Shown piece by piece: positions 1 through 7,279 of a stretch of DNA of 20,634 bases (positions are counted from its first letter, which is position 1; the number at the start of each line of letters is the position of its first letter). The translations under genes were made by a program, and so were the position numbers. The stretch is from a virus. The stretch is from positions 1 through 20,634 of the IMG/VR virus record IMGVR_UViG_3300027801_000204, one strand, 5' to 3'. Under the pieces are notes generated by a model, which was not told where the DNA came from, searched no databases, and saw only the letters and a program-made list of their open reading frames with translations.

Positions 1-603
1 TTCTGAGAATGACAACACGCTTTCACCGCTATCTTCATCTCGATCTGGATCACCAGTGAATGACTCAGTGGCGTTTTCGCTAGCCCTCTTAGACATGTTG
101 TTCACGCTATACTCATCACCTGCCACCCAGTTGCGCTGCTCTATATTATCTCTCCACCCTTCAAAAGTGTCAGAAAACTTGCCCTTCATTTTATCGTAAG
201 CTAACGGAGCCAATAGTTCATTAAAGTCTCTCTCCTTAGCACCCATGCTCATGGTGTCAAACAATCCACGATGAGACAAATCACCAGTGTAAGTGTCATC
301 CCCAGCCTTCTTCACTTGCTCATGCTCGTATTGCACAGCTGTAAGTATGGCATTTGCGCTTCCTTTTCCTGTTTTGGATCTAGATAGCAGCCCTTTACGC
401 ACCCTGGCCACCACACCACGCTTAGCGGAGTTTGTCATATCCTTAACACTGCTAGCATCTTTATTCTTAACAGCATCTTGAAAAGCCCAATCGTTATGGA
501 GCTGATCAATGGTAAATATGCTGTATTCCTGCTTATTGCGAAGCTCGTTAGGATCTGTAGTAGGGGCCTCTGGCTCTGGTGTAATGTTTGGATTAAATGA
601 CAT
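1..603 (-). CDS. Partial gene, N-terminal 201 codons of an unrecognised phage protein (possible internal virion protein)
   Basis: An open frame starts at ATG 603 and runs to the left edge without a stop, so at least 201 residues are seen and the C-terminus is missing. The protein starts MSFNPNITPEPEAP. It is hydrophilic and rich in D, E, K, S and N, with no signal peptide, no membrane segment and no motif I recognise. Its leader, AACAGAAAACAAAACAT before ATG, is A-rich without Shine-Dalgarno, like other starts here. It lies 28 nt after the 360-aa gene and shares that gene's charged character. Inference: a member of an internal or ejection-protein group at the distal end of the structural operon. 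The true length and any enzymatic domain (for example a lytic transglycosylase) lie outside the window. Frame and start are secure; function is not. Confidence 0.75.
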   Translation of the reverse strand, partial: MSFNPNITPEPEAPTTDPNELRNKQEYSIFTIDQLHNDWAFQDAVKNKDASSVKDMTNSAKRGVVARVRKGLLSRSKTGKGSANAILTAVQYEHEQVKKAGDDTYTGDLSHRGLFDTMSMGAKERDFNELLAPLAYDKMKGKFSDTFEGWRDNIEQRNWVAGDEYSVNNMSKRASENATESFTGDPDRDEDSGESVLSFSE

Positions 604-631
604 ATGTTTTGTTTTCTGTTTTGTTTAAAAG

Positions 632-1714
632 TTATTCGCCTGTTTCACCAACTGAAGATGAATTATCTGCACCAATGGCCTGTCCATGGGTAAATATGAT
701 TTCATCAAGAGAGGTAGCTCCAAATAGTGAGTTCTCAGCGTTTCTAGCTTCCTGTATATCGGACTCAAGATCACCAACTCTCTTCTTGTATTCAGCGTTA
801 TCCTTATCGCTAGCTAAATCCTTCTTAGCAAACTCAAGTGACTTCTCTTTACTGCCAATATAGGAAATAATAGATCTCATAGCATAAGGCTTAGCCTCTT
901 TAATACCCATACTCTTCAGCTTACGAGATGAAGTCATTGATTCAGCCATTTGCTCCAGGTATTGCCCTACAGCAGGGAGCACCTTACTCAACTCAACTGG
1001 GTTTTGATACTTCTCATCCATTGGGTCGTATCCTAGCTTCTTCATCACTAGACCAATCTTGTTATCATTACTAGCGCCCTCCTCCACTCCAAAGAAAGAA
1101 GAAAGATTGTTCCCTGAGTCTGAAAAGTAAGCAGCATTTATGCCACTACTGGCCTTCGTGTTATTAACGCCCGCCACATCACCAACCAATGTGTTGTATA
1201 TTTCAGATATGTCCTCCTGAGTTCTGGATTTATTCACAGCCTGTCCGGCTTGCATAGCTAACTGCGATGTGGCTTCATCCTTAGCCAAAGACTTAATATA
1301 CCCAATAGCACTAGACTTAGCTAAGCCTATTTCTTGCTCCACCCTGTTTTCTTCTCTCGCTATCCCAGTAGAAGCAAGCGCAAACACACTCTGAAATGCT
1401 TTGTTCTCAAAAAGGTCTTCATGCATGTTACTCATAAACCCCTGTAGTTGCTCTCTAGCCTCAGGGTTACTATAGGTTATGCCTGAAATATTCTTAATAA
1501 GATCACCCATCACGTTATCCGTCATCTCATCAAGCTCCATCTTGTTGTCCCAGTCGTAGTCCTTTCTTAAGGCAGCTTTCTTGCTCTCTGCTAGGTTAAA
1601 CTGAGCAGCGTCATGCTGTAGTCTCTTCATGTCTCCCTGAATAGCTTGATTAAGGAGCGCTGATTCGTGCCTAAGGCTAGGAAGGCTCACTGATGATGTT
1701 TGTTGGATAGGCAT
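632..1714 (-). CDS. Hydrophilic, probably helical protein, candidate internal virion/ejection protein
   Basis: This gene encodes 360 aa starting MPIQQTSSVSLPSLRHES. The sequence is dominated by polar and charged residues in a pattern suggesting long amphipathic helices, including residues 20-75 and 265-330. There is no signal peptide, membrane span or cysteine cluster. I do not recognise a family. It follows the 286-aa gene after 31 nt and precedes the truncated gene by 28 nt, all on the same strand. In podoviruses the long helical proteins encoded downstream of head-tail connector genes are usually internal core or DNA-ejection proteins, and the position after a probable adaptor gene agrees with that. 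The role is inferred from context only; a structural or tail-hub protein is possible. Confidence 0.75.
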   Translation of the reverse strand: MPIQQTSSVSLPSLRHESALLNQAIQGDMKRLQHDAAQFNLAESKKAALRKDYDWDNKMELDEMTDNVMGDLIKNISGITYSNPEAREQLQGFMSNMHEDLFENKAFQSVFALASTGIAREENRVEQEIGLAKSSAIGYIKSLAKDEATSQLAMQAGQAVNKSRTQEDISEIYNTLVGDVAGVNNTKASSGINAAYFSDSGNNLSSFFGVEEGASNDNKIGLVMKKLGYDPMDEKYQNPVELSKVLPAVGQYLEQMAESMTSSRKLKSMGIKEAKPYAMRSIISYIGSKEKSLEFAKKDLASDKDNAEYKKRVGDLESDIQEARNAENSLFGATSLDEIIFTHGQAIGADNSSSVGETGE

Positions 1715-1745
1715 GATAGTTGTAAGTTAATTAGTGGGAGTCTCC

Positions 1746-2606
1746 CTAGCCCATTTGAGTGGGACGAAAACCTGGGTTAAATGAAGACTGAAAGCCTTTG
1801 TTCTTCTTATTTTTCAAATCGTTAATAGATGGAACCATTGGGCTCACTCCTGTCCTGACATCGTTTGGTCTTTGCATAGAAGCAACTAGCTTAGAAACGG
1901 GTTGCTCAAAAGGATTCACCACACTTGATTTGTCTCCAAAGTTAAAAACTGAAGTTGTGCCTCCAGCGACCTCCTTGTATCCAGCATCACCTTTGTTTAT
2001 GTAATCGTCGTTATTAAATGATCGAGACGGATCAACCTGCTCATCCAAGCCCTCAGAGTTAGTGTCTGTGTAAGCAGGTGCGGACTCTTCAGTCCCAGTT
2101 AATTGATCAAAGTTTTTAGTCATCATGTTATCAATAAAGTTGCTACGAAAAGGGTTTGGAGTTTCATCCTTGTCCTCATCAGGCTTAACCACTTCAGCGT
2201 CACCATCAACACGCTTCCTGTTCTTCTCGTTCTCTTTAGCTTGAAACACCCTTTCTTGACCTATGTTAGCGAAAGATTTCTGCCTATTGTTTATGTTGCT
2301 AGATAAATCAATACCGTTAGCATGGCCATCCTTAACGAGGGCCAATGCGGCTTTGAAGTCTCCGGCCTTCCTTGCTTTTCTAAACGCCTTGCGCCCAATA
2401 GCATGTAGTTGCCTTTTACTAGTAAGGTCATTAAGGTCATCTTGTCTTTTGTCGCCAAGAAACCTATCATTCTTAAATGCTTTGGTTTTAGTTTCCTGCG
2501 CTTTCACTTCTTTATCGCGAGTCTTCTGATATTTCGCCTTAGATTCCTTTATCTGGCGATCAGCTGCTGTTCTCCCTTCGGAGTCTCTAAATGGTTGCTT
2601 TTTCAT
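1746..2606 (-). CDS. Highly charged, low-complexity protein, candidate internal virion protein
   Basis: This gene encodes 286 aa. The N-terminal third (about residues 1-80) is strongly basic, with many K and R. The middle and C-terminal parts (about 130-286) are rich in D, N, S, G and P and look disordered. No catalytic motif, membrane segment or signal peptide is visible, and I recognise no family. The start ATG at 2606 follows the adaptor stop (2612) by only 5 nt, in the context TAAATAATATG, which implies translational coupling. A basic, flexible protein next to neck genes could contact packaged DNA or line the portal channel, but that is inference from composition and place. Start and frame are well supported. 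Confidence 0.75.
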   Translation of the reverse strand: MKKQPFRDSEGRTAADRQIKESKAKYQKTRDKEVKAQETKTKAFKNDRFLGDKRQDDLNDLTSKRQLHAIGRKAFRKARKAGDFKAALALVKDGHANGIDLSSNINNRQKSFANIGQERVFQAKENEKNRKRVDGDAEVVKPDEDKDETPNPFRSNFIDNMMTKNFDQLTGTEESAPAYTDTNSEGLDEQVDPSRSFNNDDYINKGDAGYKEVAGGTTSVFNFGDKSSVVNPFEQPVSKLVASMQRPNDVRTGVSPMVPSINDLKNKKNKGFQSSFNPGFRPTQMG

Positions 2607-2611
2607 ATTAT

Positions 2612-3274
2612 TTAATAAACATTCTTGGTTACAGAGTCAAACAATGGATCTCTAAAACTAAAGATAGGATAGGATGATCCTCTATACTCCCGGGCATCGT
2701 AGGTGGCTTCATTCACAGCTAGTTGCCAGTAGTTGGCTGCATCCGTGGCGTCTCCTTGGTCTTCGTAAAACACAGCAATCATAGCTTGCTTAATAGCACC
2801 CACAGAATCAAATGGAAGTAGGTCTGTATCTAAGGACACTGAAGTGTAGCACTTCTTAACAAGGCAATCCATTTCATCTCCAACTACAATAGAGTTGTCT
2901 GAGGGCGCTGAGTAGTAGTGGTAGAAGCCAACAGTGCTATCAATGCCTTCATCAACAAAAGAAGCGCCACCCGTTTTGCCATCTAAATATAAGCTAGAAA
3001 CTGGGATGATGTCATACACACTGTTTTCCTTCTTTAAGGAGATTAGGTTCTCATACAGGTTTGAGTCCAACCTAATGGCCACATCGTTAACGGCGTCTGC
3101 TTCAATAGTGAGAGTTTTCCTACAAATGAGGTTAGGCATGGGGGCTCTCGCTATAAGGCGCTTAGCGGCCCTATTTAAGAGCTTAGCGAACTCTGCCTGG
3201 TCATTCACGTTTTGATACGGCAGCACGCTCTGAGCCTCCTCATATGCCTCTAAAAATGTAATTGGTTTGCTCAT
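2612..3274 (-). CDS. Probable head-tail adaptor (connector/tail-tubular-A-like) protein
   Basis: This gene encodes 220 aa. The N-terminus (ITFLEAYEEAQSVL, about 5-18) and the helical segment at 155-195, with a pattern like AIKQAMIAVFYEDQGD then ANYWQLAVNEA, resemble adaptor proteins of podoviruses. In those, a long helical hairpin with a YWQLA-type motif docks on the portal ring. The middle (about 50-150) looks beta-rich. Length is close to the usual 180-230 aa. It precedes the hydrophilic internal-protein candidates, a common order for a neck gene. No Shine-Dalgarno precedes ATG 3274 (leader ATACAATTAAACC). The assignment rests on remembered family resemblance and context, not a search; another minor neck or head-completion protein is the main alternative. 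Confidence 0.5.
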   Translation of the reverse strand: MSKPITFLEAYEEAQSVLPYQNVNDQAEFAKLLNRAAKRLIARAPMPNLICRKTLTIEADAVNDVAIRLDSNLYENLISLKKENSVYDIIPVSSLYLDGKTGGASFVDEGIDSTVGFYHYYSAPSDNSIVVGDEMDCLVKKCYTSVSLDTDLLPFDSVGAIKQAMIAVFYEDQGDATDAANYWQLAVNEATYDAREYRGSSYPIFSFRDPLFDSVTKNVY

Positions 3275-3315
3275 GGTTTAATTGTATCTTAGTTTGGTGA
3301 GTTTTCAATGCTAAA

Positions 3316-3381
3316 CTAAACAGTGGTGGATATGTAGTAGTTGAATCCTGGTCTGAATCTTTTTATTATGTTGTTTATCAT
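3316..3381 (-). CDS. Possible 21-aa micro-ORF in an intergenic gap
   Basis: The 182-nt gap 3275-3456 has no long gene. It holds one ATG frame, MINNIIKRFRPGFNYYISTTV, ending in TAG. Its leader, AATAACAATATAAATC, resembles A-rich leaders of real genes here. The peptide is basic in its centre and has no known motif. The rest of the gap is A/T-rich; the only inverted repeat I see is TTAGTTT/AAACTAA at 3289-3319, without a T-tract. The ORF may be chance in A/T-rich DNA, and nothing but the leader argues that it is translated. Confidence 0.2.
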   Translation of the reverse strand: MINNIIKRFRPGFNYYISTTV

Positions 3382-3456
3382 GATTTATATTGTTATTTAA
3401 GTTTAGTCTATTGTGGCTTATTAGTAGGTGATGCAGGGAGTCTACGCGGTTAATTA

Positions 3457-4152
3457 TTAGGGGTAAGTGTAAAATTCAAAAGGTCCGCCGTTAGCCAGTA
3501 GGTTAACTTCGGTTGTGTAGTCGATCGATCCGATTGTAATGGCGTTCTGGACGTGTAGATTGGCTGCATCAGCGGTGGATGTTCCAGCGGTCGGGACGTG
3601 AGCCTCCACAAAAAAGTGGATGCCATTAACATCCACGAAAGCGGTGTCGGCAGCAAATCCGACAGAAGCGCTTTCGTATGATCTAAGGAGTAAATATGAA
3701 GACAGGCTCCCTGCACCCGTTGGCGTCGATTCTCCAATAATTCCGTGGATTCCACCCGAGAATCCATAACCTATAAAATTAGCTTCATCCGTTGTAATGC
3801 CATCATAAAACCTGTCGGGGGTGGCAAAAAATAAGCGCAATTGAAAGTTCGCGTCTGTGAATGAAGGGGGCGATTCATCACATACACGCTCAAAAGGCTC
3901 GTCAGCAGCGAGGACTTCACTTAGGGAACCTGATCCCGTGCCTGACCTCGACCAACTAAGGTCGCCCTTTAATGCATACAGGTTCCAGTAAATTTTCATC
4001 GCGGCAGCTAGTTCTAGATCCTCATCCACCACAGTAGAAACACCCACCTCATAACCACCTAATGTTATCACGTTACCTAATGCTGATATGTCCAACTTTA
4101 AGGGGCAAAACGGAAAGGCGGAATCAGTGGAGAATTTATCGGCTACAGGCAT
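3457..4152 (-). CDS. Unrecognised, probably beta-rich virion protein (231 aa)
   Basis: This gene encodes 231 aa starting MPVADKFSTDSAFPF. It is rich in G, S, T and aromatic residues with alternating hydrophobic positions, a composition typical of beta-sandwich virion or appendage proteins. There is no signal peptide, membrane span or catalytic motif. Its ATG overlaps the stop of the 235-aa gene by one base (TAATG at 4154-4150), so the two are translationally coupled and probably made in similar amounts. It ends the three-gene unknown block between lysis and neck genes and is followed by a 182-nt gap. Inference: a tail-tip, appendage or head-decoration component. I do not recognise the family. 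Confidence 0.75.
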   Translation of the reverse strand: MPVADKFSTDSAFPFCPLKLDISALGNVITLGGYEVGVSTVVDEDLELAAAMKIYWNLYALKGDLSWSRSGTGSGSLSEVLAADEPFERVCDESPPSFTDANFQLRLFFATPDRFYDGITTDEANFIGYGFSGGIHGIIGESTPTGAGSLSSYLLLRSYESASVGFAADTAFVDVNGIHFFVEAHVPTAGTSTADAANLHVQNAITIGSIDYTTEVNLLANGGPFEFYTYP

Positions 4153-4859
4153 TATAGTGGGCGTAAGGTTTTAATACCCGTGCCATCATAGCAGACGGCG
4201 ACAAGGGCGTAATTATTTCGTGCTATTTGATACACGGTTAGCGCTGCTGGATCTACTAGTCCAGCTAGTATTTGAGCTACAGGTGTAACACTTGTTGTAA
4301 CTTCACCAGCTGCCTCAGTGAAAGGTTCATAGGAAACAGAGGTTCTGGTTTCAACGGTGATGATTTCTGTTGCATAGGTGTAAACTAGGCACACATAATC
4401 ACCAGCAACAACTGCTGGAGTGGAATTCGTGAAGCCCAACTCAGTGATGGAGAGAAGAGAATCATATATTTTGCCCTCATAAATAATGGCATTACTGCTC
4501 TCATCAATTGATGTTTTCCATGGATGACTACTCCCTGCAACGGCTGTCACATCTTCATCAAACACTTCTTCTCTATCTTCATCGAAATCAATGCTTATCA
4601 TGAAGTCAGCACCAGTTTGAGCTATGTTCACACCGTGGCCAGCAGACACAGTGACAGGCTCTACATCTTCTTTCACTCCATGTCTTTCACGATTAGCCTC
4701 ATGGTTGCCAATAGTTATGACAGCATCAGGAATAGCCTCCTCTATAGCCTCCTTGTTATCGTTATTCTTCTCGTCTTCGGTCTTGCTGCCTTGCACACCA
4801 ATAGCTCCTTCCATGCCACTAGAACCAAACTTATTACCTCTTATATTACCGGTAACCAT
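4152..4859 (-). CDS. Unrecognised, probable virion protein with a beta-rich C-terminus (235 aa)
   Basis: This gene encodes 235 aa. Residues 1-60 are glycine-rich then strongly charged (E, K, N, D) and look flexible. From about residue 70 the sequence turns beta-like, with repeated T/V/S stretches and the segment VTVSAGHGVNI, which recalls phage fibre or baseplate-type domains without matching one clearly. There is no membrane span or signal peptide. It begins 4 nt after the stop of the 396-aa gene (stop 4864, start 4859) and ends in a TAATG overlap with the next gene, so the trio 6054-3457 is one tightly coupled group. A structural role is inferred from coupling, composition and neighbourhood. 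Confidence 0.75.
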   Translation of the reverse strand: MVTGNIRGNKFGSSGMEGAIGVQGSKTEDEKNNDNKEAIEEAIPDAVITIGNHEANRERHGVKEDVEPVTVSAGHGVNIAQTGADFMISIDFDEDREEVFDEDVTAVAGSSHPWKTSIDESSNAIIYEGKIYDSLLSITELGFTNSTPAVVAGDYVCLVYTYATEIITVETRTSVSYEPFTEAAGEVTTSVTPVAQILAGLVDPAALTVYQIARNNYALVAVCYDGTGIKTLRPL

Positions 4860-4863
4860 GTTA

Positions 4864-6054
4864 TTAGGTGCCAGGTTTATATACGGTGACAGTTTTCCTC
4901 ATCCAACCTTTGGCAGTAGGTGAGACGGTGCTTGAGATAATTAAATCATCTGGCCATTCAGTGTAGTTTGTGGCGGGATAGGTCCAAGTAGTTGTGCCAT
5001 TTGCCCAAGGTGAACTAGTTCCTCTAGTCTCAGTGTAAGTAAATGCAATATGAAGAGTGGCTCTAATGTTAAGACTAGAAAACACACCTCTTGCTGTAGT
5101 GGCTTCAGGAAACATGGGCTCATCCGTTGCAGCTGGTGCTGGTGCACTCAGCCAATCCACATCATCAAAGAGTTCTTCAAGCACCAACGCGCGACAAGGA
5201 CCAGAGTATGGGTTTTTAACAATAGCGTCTTGGAAGAGAAACATTTCTTCAGGCTCTATGTCGGCCTTAGTGGTGATGGCTGGTATAGTTAATCTCTCAA
5301 GCACTGCTGGCCATGAGTAGTTAATGTAGGTGGTGTATGACCTGCTAGTGTAATCATTAGCATCACCCTTCCTCCTAGTAACCAGCCTAGTCCATGAAGC
5401 GTTTATAGGAGTGGCTTGTATGAGCAAGGGAGCTACAAGGCTCAACCCACCATTGTTAGTCGCTTCATTATAATCACCAAAAACAAATGTTTCCTCATAA
5501 GCGTAATTTTCCTTTAGTTTAGCATCATATGTGATGCCATTAAGGATGCCTGGCAATATGTAAGTGCTTTGGCGCATGACATAAATGCTATCAAGCTCCT
5601 TAGAACCAGTGGTGACTAATTTAGTGTCATACAGCACGTAATCCGAAGCAACAGCGTCAGCAGTATTTAAGGGGATAACCACCTCAGCTGTGAGAGCGGC
5701 TCTCTTTATTAAATACTTACGAGTGAATTGCTTATACTGGGAACCGCTATATCCACTATACACCCAGTTGTAATCATCCTGATCTACACCAATAGCGGCG
5801 TAGTAAAAATCCACAACCTTAATGCCTTCTTTAGTCACTCTCTCAGTGCTAACATACACCAACACATGGGCTGGAAACTTAGTGATGTCCGGGTGAGCAT
5901 CTCCATAGTTAATGGCATTGCCATCCACACCACTATCCCAGCTCTTGGCTATAGGGCTGTTAGCACTATGGCTTTCACTAAATATGTAGTCAGCAAGATT
6001 AGGGGTGAGCCTAGACTTGTTTTGCTTTAGGTCTGATGGTGGCTGTATAGGCAT
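4864..6054 (-). CDS. Unrecognised, probable virion/appendage protein (396 aa)
   Basis: This gene encodes 396 aa starting MPIQPPSDLKQNKSRL. It is rich in T, Y, W, N and D with moderate hydrophobic alternation and no charged helical stretches, suggesting a mostly beta structural protein. No Walker motif, protease triad, hydrolase motif, signal peptide or membrane span is visible. It starts 9 nt after the stop of the 63-aa membrane protein (stop 6064) in the context TAATAGTAAATC before ATG, again without Shine-Dalgarno. It opens a coupled trio with the two genes that follow. Inference: a large neck, collar or tail-appendage protein. I cannot name the family. Confidence 0.75.
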   Translation of the reverse strand: MPIQPPSDLKQNKSRLTPNLADYIFSESHSANSPIAKSWDSGVDGNAINYGDAHPDITKFPAHVLVYVSTERVTKEGIKVVDFYYAAIGVDQDDYNWVYSGYSGSQYKQFTRKYLIKRAALTAEVVIPLNTADAVASDYVLYDTKLVTTGSKELDSIYVMRQSTYILPGILNGITYDAKLKENYAYEETFVFGDYNEATNNGGLSLVAPLLIQATPINASWTRLVTRRKGDANDYTSRSYTTYINYSWPAVLERLTIPAITTKADIEPEEMFLFQDAIVKNPYSGPCRALVLEELFDDVDWLSAPAPAATDEPMFPEATTARGVFSSLNIRATLHIAFTYTETRGTSSPWANGTTTWTYPATNYTEWPDDLIISSTVSPTAKGWMRKTVTVYKPGT

Positions 6055-6063
6055 GATTTACTA

Positions 6064-6255
6064 TTACTTCTTCCTAAGGTCTTTGATTATCTTAAACACA
6101 GTGAGGATACCAACAAGGAGGGCAATGGCCCAACTAGTCCAAATTCTAAAGCTCTCTCCATCGAAACTAGTGCCTAATTGAAAATTGGCATTCCACCAAG
6201 AAACTACATTTGCTCCGGCTATTTTTATATAATTATATGTCATGTGTTTGTTCAT
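6064..6255 (-). CDS. Small single-span membrane protein at the end of the lysis cassette
   Basis: This gene encodes 63 aa (59 if translation starts at Met5, ATG 6243). Residues 1-37 are polar with aromatic residues (VVSWWN). Residues about 38-56 (IWTSWAIALLVGILTVFKI) form one clear transmembrane helix, followed by the basic end KDLRKK, so the positive-inside rule predicts an inside C-terminus. Its ATG overlaps the endolysin stop (TAATG at 6257-6253), which couples it to the endolysin. It may be a second holin or antiholin, or an inner-membrane partner of the small lipoprotein at 6857-7036. It lacks the long periplasmic coiled coil of classical i-spanins, so the spanin idea is weak. Confidence 0.65.
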   Translation of the reverse strand: MNKHMTYNYIKIAGANVVSWWNANFQLGTSFDGESFRIWTSWAIALLVGILTVFKIIKDLRKK

Positions 6256-6854
6256 TATGCGCGGCGGTAGCCCCGAAATCTGCTTGTTGAATACTTCTTT
6301 ATATTCACTCCATTAGATTGGTTTCCCCCTAATACGTAAATGTAACCATTGCCAGCTAAACCAATAAATAGCCCCACATGACCTTGCCATGATCCTTGCT
6401 TCCCTCGATCAAATACAACGATGTCTCCCTTCTGTGGGTTCTCCGCCTTAGTTCCCCAATTAAGGAATGATTTAGCATTTGCTTTGCCTGTGCCTTCTAT
6501 TCCAGAAAGCTTGAGCATTTCGTTGATGAATATGGCGCACCATGCGATTTCCCCGTCATTTGTTGCCCAGGAAAACCACTTCTTAATCCAGCCTAGTATG
6601 GTTGGGTGTGATCCAATACCGGCCACCTCGTTAATGCCCACATACTCTTGAGCATGTATCAGGTGAGCAGGAATGGATTTCTTGCTAGGCGGGTTAAGGG
6701 AGCGATAGGACAACTGTAGGGCTCGGTTGGTGTTAGGGCCAAGTAGTCCATCCAACCCATTAGGAGAGAAGCCATGAGCCTCTAGTCCGTATTGCATGAA
6801 ATAAACCTGCAACTCCTTAAGTGTGTCAACGCTGGCCGGTATTGGTTTTTCCAT
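6255..6854 (-). CDS. Endolysin, TIGR02594-like cysteine peptidase/amidase with N-terminal peptidoglycan-binding region
   Basis: This 199-aa protein should cleave host peptidoglycan at lysis. Residues about 10-52 look like a peptidoglycan-binding repeat (GLDGLLGPNTNRALQ). Residues 60-199 match the TIGR02594 family, a CHAP/NlpC-P60-related fold. The catalytic Cys is C106 in EIAWCAIFINEML and the His is H159 in GHVGLFIG; the conserved ends YVLGGNQSNGVNIKKY and FRGYRRA are present. There is no signal peptide, so export should depend on a holin; the holin-like gene lies two genes upstream. ATG 6854 follows the lipoprotein stop by 2 nt. An AAGGAGG lies 13 nt before the ATG (6874-6868), inside the lipoprotein gene; it is the only strong Shine-Dalgarno match I saw near a start. 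Family call is firm; the exact bond cleaved is not determined. Confidence 0.88.
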   Translation of the reverse strand: MEKPIPASVDTLKELQVYFMQYGLEAHGFSPNGLDGLLGPNTNRALQLSYRSLNPPSKKSIPAHLIHAQEYVGINEVAGIGSHPTILGWIKKWFSWATNDGEIAWCAIFINEMLKLSGIEGTGKANAKSFLNWGTKAENPQKGDIVVFDRGKQGSWQGHVGLFIGLAGNGYIYVLGGNQSNGVNIKKYSTSRFRGYRRA

Positions 6855-6856
6855 TA

Positions 6857-7036
6857 CTACTTACTAGCCTCCTTGAGAGATTCATTAGCTTTATCAACAC
6901 CGACCTTAATTGCTCTGTTAATAGCTTCATTATCTGCGCCAAAGATAGGTTTGCCGTTAGCGTCCAGAGTGAGGGTGCATGAGTTAAGAGCGACTATTGC
7001 CACTGCTACGATTAGTATTTTGATTTTATTTTTCAT
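6857..7036 (-). CDS. Small lipoprotein in the lysis cassette (o-spanin candidate)
   Basis: This 59-aa gene starts MKNKIKILIVAVAIVALNSC. It has a basic n-region, a hydrophobic stretch (residues 7-17) and a lipobox LNSC with the lipidated cysteine at residue 20. The predicted mature peptide is 40 aa, polar and helical near its end (KANESLKEASK). It sits between the holin-like gene (13-nt gap) and the endolysin (2-nt gap), where phages of Gram-negative hosts often encode an outer-membrane spanin. Against that, it is not proline-rich and no clear i-spanin is nearby. An exclusion lipoprotein is the main alternative. A lipoprotein in a lysis cassette points to a host with an outer membrane, but does not prove it. 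Confidence 0.7.
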   Translation of the reverse strand: MKNKIKILIVAVAIVALNSCTLTLDANGKPIFGADNEAINRAIKVGVDKANESLKEASK

Positions 7037-7049
7037 GGTATGTGTGTGT

Positions 7050-7259
7050 TTATGCTTGTTTGTATGCTTCGGTTGACTTACGAATGATGCCCCATATCGC
7101 TCCAGCTACTCCAACTATTGATAGTAGGTTTAGCTCGATATTTGAGGCTTGGATAAAGGCGGGGATGATCTCTGCCTGTGCTGTAATTAGTCCTGCAATT
7201 ACCGATGTTAGGCTGATATTGGTCAGCCAGCCCTTTAGTTTAGTTTTTAGTGCATTCAT
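7050..7259 (-). CDS. Holin-like small membrane protein
   Basis: This gene encodes 69 aa. The N-terminus is short and basic (MNALKTKLKGW). Two hydrophobic segments follow, about residues 15-36 (SLTSVIAGLITAQAEIIPAF) and 43-59 (LNLLSIVGVAGAIWGII), then a basic/polar tail (RKSTEAYKQA). Size, two-span layout and position just upstream of a lipoprotein and endolysin are typical of holins, which form the membrane lesion that lets endolysin reach the cell wall. The gene is 20 nt after the protease-adhesin stop. Leader CTAAATAAAATAAC lacks Shine-Dalgarno. Holins share little sequence, so the name rests on topology and context. Confidence 0.65.
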   Translation of the reverse strand: MNALKTKLKGWLTNISLTSVIAGLITAQAEIIPAFIQASNIELNLLSIVGVAGAIWGIIRKSTEAYKQA

Positions 7260-7279
7260 GTTATTTTATTTAGTTGGTG

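Noticed and set aside
293-863. Plus-strand open frames opposite the truncated left-end gene and the 360-aa gene (and all other plus-strand frames in the window)
   Set aside because: They lie antisense to longer, well-packed minus-strand genes, have no leaders or neighbours of their own, and encode low-plausibility peptides.
3289-3319. Inverted repeat TTAGTTT/AAACTAA as a terminator
   Set aside because: The stem is A/T-rich and seven base pairs long, the loop is 17 nt and no T-tract follows on the minus strand.
3450-3767. Minus-strand 105-aa frame overlapping the 231-aa gene
   Set aside because: It sits inside the 231-aa gene in another frame. The 231-aa frame starts with a coupled TAATG overlap and fits the operon; the shorter one is a shadow.
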